NCBI RefSeq assembly: GCF_000428145.1
Contig: NZ_ATZJ01000047.1
Span: forward strand, 1 to 33,870
Direction of reading: 5' to 3'
DNA: 33,870 bases
From: Chitinilyticum litopenaei DSM 21440
GTDB lineage: Bacteria > Pseudomonadota > Gammaproteobacteria > Burkholderiales > Chitinibacteraceae
A model generated the notes under the pieces. That model saw only the letters and a list, made by a program, of their open reading frames with translations, made no database searches and had not been told where the DNA came from. The translations under genes were made by a program, and so were the position numbers. Shown piece by piece: positions 30,033 to 33,870 of this stretch. Each line of letters starts with the position of its first letter. The stretch's first letter is position 1.

Positions 30033-30641
30033 TTCACTGGCGTCAAAGCGGGCGCCGATGCTGCCGTAATCCATGCCGCCCAGCCGCATCAGCGGGTTGA
30101 AGGGCTCGGGGTGGATGCGGCCATCCTGCCAGATGGCATCGGCAGCGTAGAGGTGCACGATTTCGATCAGGCAGTGGTCGGCGACAATCGCCGCGCCGGG
30201 CGCGGGGCCGTTGATCGGCACATGCTGGTAGAGCCGTCCTTCCAGCGCCAGCACGGCATTGGCCAGGCGCGGCGGCGCGACGCGGCTGGCGGGCTCCAGC
30301 GGCAGGCCCAGCAATTCGGCCTCGCTTTCATGCGCGGCAAAATTGCGGCCGCTGGCCGCGACCTTGGCCACATCGGCGCGGCTGGGCAGATGAATTACAC
30401 ATTCGCCCTGTGCCAGCAGATTGCGCGCCGTATCCTTGGGCTGGCCCGCCTTGCCGCGATTGATGCTGATCGCGACCAGCGGCGGCTCGTTGGTGACCAG
30501 ATTGAACCAGGAAAATGGCGCGACATTCACCAGCCCGTCCGGGCTGATGGTGCTCACCCAGGCAATCGGCCGCGGTACGACCGCGTCGCTGAGCAGCGTG
30601 TATTTCTCTCCCGGCGCCAGCGCCGCCATTGACCATTCCAT
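30027..30641 (-). CDS. Flavin reductase-like (FMN-binding split-barrel) protein
   Basis: 204-residue cytosolic protein of the flavin reductase-like domain family. VPRPIAWVSTISPDGLVNVA and APFSWFNLVTNEPPLVAISI give the FMN-binding strand pair, with INRGKAGQPKDTARNLLAQG following. Members bind FMN or act as flavin:NADH reductases, and many function without a known substrate. The start at 30641 has AAGGA at 7 nt; an upstream start at 30734 is less likely. The 3' end runs into a heptanucleotide array. A 120-bp gap separates it from the upstream TraB/GumN gene. Confidence 0.9.
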   Translation of the reverse strand: MEWSMAALAPGEKYTLLSDAVVPRPIAWVSTISPDGLVNVAPFSWFNLVTNEPPLVAISINRGKAGQPKDTARNLLAQGECVIHLPSRADVAKVAASGRNFAAHESEAELLGLPLEPASRVAPPRLANAVLALEGRLYQHVPINGPAPGAAIVADHCLIEIVHLYAADAIWQDGRIHPEPFNPLMRLGGMDYGSIGARFDASEG

Positions 30642-30761
30642 GCGTATCCTTCCAGCTTGAGGCGTGTCTCTGCGGCAGTGCTGCGCAGGGGGCGCACTAT
30701 GCCGTTTCCGGCCCTGCCCAGGCAAGTGCTGCATGCGCCACAGCCGGGGACGTGCCGTCAG

Positions 30762-31724
30762 TCAGGGTGCGAACGCGATCCGCTCGACCGTGTAGCCCTG
30801 CTGTTGCAGCAAGGCCGGCAGCCCGTCCCGGCCCACCAGATGCAGCGCGCCGACGGCAACAAACAGCCGCTTGCCGCTGCGATGCGCCGCGTCGATGTTC
30901 GGCGCCATCCTGCGGTTGCGCTCCGGCCCCAGCCGCGCCATGAAGGCGCGCTCGGCCGCGGTGTTCACGCAGTCGCACCACGTTTCATAACTGGCAAGGT
31001 CGGCGGCATCGCCGCGCGCCCAGCTCTCGGCAAGCCGGGCCGTCTGCTTCAGGAGTGCCCGGCTGCGCAGCTGTTCGAGCGAGGGCGGCAGCATGGCCAG
31101 CATGTCCTGGCGCGGAATGCCCTCGAAGAGATCGAACTGCTCGCGCGCCGTTTCCAGCGTCAGCAGCGGCTTGCCGGCGGCCTTGGCCTGTTGCAGCAAC
31201 ATCATTTCGCTGCCAAAGGCGGCATCCAGGCCGATACGGCGCGCTTCCAGCACCTGCAGCGTGACGCCCAGCATGGCCACCGACATGCTGCCGGCGATCT
31301 CTTCGGGCAGGCAGGCGCGCCGCACCTCCTGCAGCAGCCTGTCCTGCAGCGGCGCCGGCAGCTCGGCAAAGCCCAGTCCCCAGCGGCTGCGATCCTGCAT
31401 GGCGGCGGCCGTGGCGGGGGCGGTCGGGTCCAGCTCCAGCATCAGGTGATCGCTGGCGGCCAGGGCTGCGCGCAGCTGCGGGCCGGGGAAAAACCATTGC
31501 GGCTTGCCGACATGCAGCGTGCCGTAGAGCCAGGAGCTGTGCCCGCCCTTGCTGATTTTCCACAACAGGCCATGATCGCGGGCCTTGGCTGGCAGCGCCT
31601 TCCATTCGGCAGCGCTGGGGTTGGCGGTGGTGGGGCAGGGCTCACGACTGGCGGCCAGGGCCAGCGCCTGCAGGCAGCACAGCAGCAGGACAGTCAGCCA
31701 CTGCCAAAAACGTAAGGGGTGCAT
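30762..31724 (-). CDS. TraB/GumN family exported protein
   Basis: About 320 residues. The signal peptide is MHPLRFWQWLTVLLLCCLQA ending LALAA. The conserved TraB/GumN (TIKI-like) segments are SWLYGTLHVGKP, with the first GxxH motif, LMLELDP, LTLETAREQFDLFEGIP, and the C-terminal FVAVGALHLVGRDGLPALL. Eukaryotic TIKI relatives are metalloproteases; the bacterial function is not settled. The start at 31724 gives a clean signal peptide with GGAAG upstream; 31739 is possible and adds five residues. Divergent from arfB. Confidence 0.88.
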   Translation of the reverse strand: MHPLRFWQWLTVLLLCCLQALALAASREPCPTTANPSAAEWKALPAKARDHGLLWKISKGGHSSWLYGTLHVGKPQWFFPGPQLRAALAASDHLMLELDPTAPATAAAMQDRSRWGLGFAELPAPLQDRLLQEVRRACLPEEIAGSMSVAMLGVTLQVLEARRIGLDAAFGSEMMLLQQAKAAGKPLLTLETAREQFDLFEGIPRQDMLAMLPPSLEQLRSRALLKQTARLAESWARGDAADLASYETWCDCVNTAAERAFMARLGPERNRRMAPNIDAAHRSGKRLFVAVGALHLVGRDGLPALLQQQGYTVERIAFAP

Positions 31725-31801
31725 GCGCTCAGCTTCCATGATGGGCCCGTACAGCGGGCCGGATGTGCCGAGCTTACTACAAACTGCCGGCTGAATATCC
31801 G

Positions 31802-31826
31802 CTGATAATCAGATGCAAGCGCTTGC
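31802..31826. promoter_or_regulatory. Two adjacent palindromes between TraB/GumN and arfB genes
   Basis: CTGATAATCAG (31802-31812) and GCAAGCGCTTGC (31815-31826) are perfect palindromes 2 bp apart in the 198-bp divergent region. They look like operator sites, but no cognate regulator is apparent. Confidence 0.4.
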
Positions 31827-31922
31827 TCCGCCGTCAGCGGGGGCGCCCGGTGCCGCGCCGTGCCAGTCGGGGCGCGGCGGGTCTGCTACAGTGCCGGGCT
31901 AGTCCCCTTCCCCCGCGCCAGC

Positions 31923-32324
31923 ATGTCCGCCATCCGCATACCCGAGCAGGAAATCGAGTTCACCGCCATCCGTGCGCAAGGCGCGGGCGGGCAGAACGTC
32001 AACAAGGTCTCCAGCGCCGTGCACCTGCGCTTCGTGATTGCGGCGTCCTCGCTGCCGGATTTCATCAAGGAGCGGCTGCTGGCCCTCAAGGACCAGCGCA
32101 TCAGCAAGGACGGCGTGGTGATCATCAAGGCGCAGACCTCGCGCAGCCAGGAAGCCAACCGGCAGGACGCCATCGCGCGGTTGCTGGAGCTGATCAACAG
32201 CGTCGCGCACACGCCGAAAGCGCGCCGCGCCACCAGACCCACGCGCGGTTCGCAGCAGCGCCGGCTGGACGGCAAGCAGCTGCGCGGCAAGGTCAAGGCC
32301 TTGCGCAGCAAGGTGAATGACTAG
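31923..32324 (+). CDS. arfB: Alternative ribosome-rescue factor / peptidyl-tRNA hydrolase ArfB
   Basis: 133-residue protein of the ArfB (YaeJ) class. The catalytic GGQ loop is in IRAQGAGGQNVNKVSSAVHL. The C-terminal basic tail (RRATRPTRGSQQRRLDGKQL) that fits in the empty mRNA channel is present. It hydrolyses peptidyl-tRNA on ribosomes stalled without a stop codon. ATG at 31923 is chosen because it begins the family N-terminus (MSAIRIP); there is no strong ribosome binding site. The last base of its TAG stop is the first G of the R6 repeat. Confidence 0.95.
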   Translation: MSAIRIPEQEIEFTAIRAQGAGGQNVNKVSSAVHLRFVIAASSLPDFIKERLLALKDQRISKDGVVIIKAQTSRSQEANRQDAIARLLELINSVAHTPKARRATRPTRGSQQRRLDGKQLRGKVKALRSKVND

Positions 32325-32371
32325 GGTATTGCCCTGAAGCCTTTTATTGTAAAGGTTGTGGCTATATACCC
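32324..32371 (+). repeat. Dispersed GGGTATTGC hairpin repeat, copy R6
   Basis: GGGTATTGCCCTGAAGCC at the left, TTTTATTGTAAA in the centre, and GGTTGTGGCTATATACCC at the right; 48 bp. GGGTAT pairs with ATACCC and AGCC with GGTT by allowing one G-T pair. It starts on the last base of the arfB stop codon. Confidence 0.8.
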
Positions 32372-32460
32372 TTGCCGTGAGTGGCATGAGGTGGTTTGCC
32401 GCACGGGTCATGTGCGACAAAAAATAAGCGTTGGGGCCGGCGCTGCGGGGGGAAGCATGC

Positions 32461-32508
32461 GGCGTAATGCCTGCGGCAATTACGCCTACGGTGCTGCAGA
32501 GATTACGC
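32461..32508. other. Inverted and direct ATTACGC repeats
   Basis: GGCGTAAT (32461-32468) and ATTACGCC (32479-32486) form a perfect 8-bp inverted repeat, and ATTACGC recurs at 32502-32508. It lies upstream of the truncated L,D-transpeptidase gene and could be operator-like. Nothing else is recognised between 32372 and 32535. Confidence 0.35.
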
Positions 32509-32535
32509 ACCTGTGGTGTCATTTGTATCGCATTC

Positions 32536-32565
32536 TTGCGACAAAATTACATTGTGCGGTAGTAT
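32536..32565 (+). promoter_or_regulatory. Candidate promoter of the L,D-transpeptidase gene
   Basis: TTGCGA (32536-32541) and TAGTAT (32560-32565) are 18 bp apart, 50 bp before the ATG at 32616. The surrounding DNA is more AT-rich than the neighbouring genes. Confidence 0.4.
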
Positions 32566-32615
32566 TTGAGGGGCATTTAAGACTCGCAAACAAAAGACTA
32601 CCAGGGAGCAGAAAC

Positions 32616-32832
32616 ATGGGTAAAGTAAACAAATTAATCAAAGTAAGCTTGGCCAGCCAAACAGTGGAAGCGTATGAGGATCGATTTGTAAAATATAAAT
32701 TTGATTGCGTGACGGGCGATGGCGACCACCCAACAGACAAAGGGGTCTTTAAAATACTACGCAAACAGCACCCCTATAGAAGTCGAACCTATAATGTTCA
32801 AATGGACTACGCATTGTTTTTCACGTCCGACG
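32616..32832 (+). pseudogene. L,D-transpeptidase (YkuD) gene, truncated by IS insertion
   Basis: The 72 genuine codons before the IS give an N-terminal YkuD domain: VSLASQTVEAYEDRFVKYKF, GDHPTDKGVFKIL and MDYALFFTSDG, the region leading to the catalytic site. The catalytic His...Ser-x-Gly-Cys part is missing because the IS begins at 32833; nine false codons follow inside the IS. AGGGAG precedes the ATG. It has no signal peptide in the visible part and lower GC than its neighbours, suggesting transfer from another source. The remaining 3' part should lie to the right of the window. Confidence 0.85.
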
Positions 32833-33870
32833 GGCTTTGTTGCACAACTCCCCGCACCTGAGCCTGGCGGGTAAACTCCGGTGATGACCAAGCCCGCCCC
32901 AGCCAAGTACAAAACCACTAACTGGCGTGACTACGACGCCGCGCTCAAGGCGCGCGGCTCGTTGCTGATCTGGCTTGATCCAGCCATGCAATGGTATGCC
33001 CCGGCCGGCGGCAAGGCCGGGCGGCAGCCCACCTTCTCCGAGGCCGCCATCCAGTTTTGCCTATCGATCAAGGTGCTGTTCGGCCTGGCTCTGCGCCAGA
33101 CCATCGGCATGGTCGAGAGCCTGATCAAGCTGGCCGGCCTCGACTGGCAGGCACCGAATTACAGCACGCTCAGCCGTCGTCAGCAGACTCTGACAGTGCG
33201 GATTCCGGCGCGACGCAGCCAGGGTGGCTTACACCTGCTGATCGACAGCACCGGCATCCAATTCCTCGGCGAAGGCGAGTGGAAACGCAAAAAACATGGC
33301 GCCGAATACCGCCGGCAATGGCGCAAGGTGCATCTGGGCATTGATGCGCAAACGCTGGAAATCCGCGCAATTGAGGTCACCGGCAATGGCGTCGGTGATG
33401 CACCGGTTCTGCCGGATTTGCTGGCGCAGATTCCAGCCGACGAGCCGATTGCCAGCGTTCGCGCCGATGGCGCTTACGACACCAAGGCGTGCCATGCCGC
33501 GATTGCGGCACGCGGGGCGGAAGCAATCATTCCGGTACGCAAAAACGGCCAGCCGTGGAAAGACCAAAGCGACGGCGCCAGGGTGCGGAACGAAGCGCTG
33601 CGCGCGATGCGCCGGCTGGGGCCCGCGATCTGGAAACGCTGGAGTACTTACCACCAGCGCAGTCTGGTTGAAGCCAAGATGCGCTGTTTCAAATTGCTGG
33701 GTGAACGGGTGAAGGCTCGCACGTTTGAGCGGCAGGTAGCGGAGCTCCAGGTTCGTGCCGCCCTGCTGAACCGCTTCACACAGTTGGGCACACCGGTGAC
33801 GGTGCGCGTGGCCTGAATCCGTCAGGGGGTTGGGGAGTCTCGGCCTGTGGCTGAGTTATGCAACAGAGCC
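32833..33870 (+). mobile_element. IS5-family (IS903-like) insertion sequence, 1038 bp
   Basis: The left terminal inverted repeat GGCTTTGTTGCACAACTC (32833-32850) matches the right end GAGTTATGCAACAGAGCC (33853-33870) over 18 bp with two mismatches. The ends resemble the IS903 type (GGCTTTGTTGAATAAATC). The element encodes one intact transposase and ends exactly at the window edge. IS903-group elements usually duplicate 9 bp of target; the candidate 9-mer is CGTCCGACG at 32824-32832, whose second copy would lie beyond the window. Confidence 0.93.
32884..33816 (+). CDS. IS5-family DDE transposase (IS903-like)
   Basis: About 310 residues, intact. The N-terminal part has NWRDYDAALKARGSLLIWLD, followed by FCLSIKVLFGLALRQTIGMV. 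The RNase H-like domain has LLIDSTGIQFLGEGEWK (first Asp), ASVRADGAYDTKACHAAI (second Asp) and RSLVEAKMRCFKLLGERV (Glu), giving the DDE triad with the Y-x2-R...E-like signature. ATG at 32884 is used; a GTG at 32881 adds one residue. The frame has no stop or shift, so the element may still be mobile. Confidence 0.95.
   Translation: MTKPAPAKYKTTNWRDYDAALKARGSLLIWLDPAMQWYAPAGGKAGRQPTFSEAAIQFCLSIKVLFGLALRQTIGMVESLIKLAGLDWQAPNYSTLSRRQQTLTVRIPARRSQGGLHLLIDSTGIQFLGEGEWKRKKHGAEYRRQWRKVHLGIDAQTLEIRAIEVTGNGVGDAPVLPDLLAQIPADEPIASVRADGAYDTKACHAAIAARGAEAIIPVRKNGQPWKDQSDGARVRNEALRAMRRLGPAIWKRWSTYHQRSLVEAKMRCFKLLGERVKARTFERQVAELQVRAALLNRFTQLGTPVTVRVA

Noticed and set aside
29863..30069. Plus-strand frame encoding SRLTPHA repeats
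   Set aside because: It is only the translation of the CTCACGC array and has no ribosome binding site or downstream domain.

Overview
The window is GC-rich chromosomal DNA from a betaproteobacterium, most likely of the order Neisseriales (Chromobacteriaceae/Chitinibacteraceae type). The evidence is the betaproteobacterial 5S rRNA, the chromosomal block ilvE / zf-CHCC / GST / waaF / aroA, and the general codon and GC pattern. The genus cannot be fixed from sequence alone.

Layout. 1-290: extreme 3' end of 23S rRNA, 5S rRNA and a strong terminator, so an rRNA operon ends here. 377-2325: two convergent, paralogous aminoglycoside-phosphotransferase-fold kinases. 2403-6191: a ybbP-ybbA ABC export/extraction pair divergent from a TesA-like SGNH esterase, with overlapping start codons. 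6222-8464: a DUF2950/DUF3300 pair of exported proteins. 8665-10404: SulP anion transporter. 10519-11598: secreted CE2-type esterase. 11800-12049: a 52-residue ORF with a strong ribosome binding site and a textbook terminator. 12248-16526: minus-strand housekeeping cluster ilvE > zf-CHCC > GST > waaF > aroA. 16645-22103: a signalling cluster, with a TPR-like protein and a TPR-GGDEF diguanylate cyclase divergent from a soluble hybrid histidine kinase. 22505-29175: a ribose locus read on the minus strand as rbsK-D-A-C-B, a terminator, then a separate Cra/FruR-like LacI-family regulator. 30027-32324: flavin-reductase-like protein, TraB/GumN protein and ArfB. 32616-33870: an L,D-transpeptidase gene cut by an IS5-family (IS903-like) element whose right end is the last base of the window.

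The most unusual content is intergenic. Two copies of a roughly 270-400 nt structured element flank the LacI-type regulator in inverted orientation. They share conserved sequence blocks. Their main two-part stem has a completely different outer-arm sequence in the two copies but stays complementary in each, which is covariation typical of a structured RNA. There is also a family of six dispersed ~48-50 bp hairpin repeats (GGGTATTGC...ATACCC). One supplies the last codons and stop of a kinase gene and another begins on the stop codon of arfB. Further repeats are three copies of an ACCACAGAG palindromic element (one split by the structured RNA element), CTCACNC heptanucleotide arrays, and dRS3-like palindromes.

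How the genes work together. The rbs genes form a complete ribose uptake and phosphorylation pathway, with a good sigma70 promoter and a LacI-type palindrome at the predicted +1. YbbA/YbbP/TesA form a putative membrane lipid or hydrophobe-handling system. IlvE to AroA joins amino-acid, LPS-core and aromatic biosynthesis. The hybrid kinase and TPR/GGDEF genes probably feed c-di-GMP signalling.
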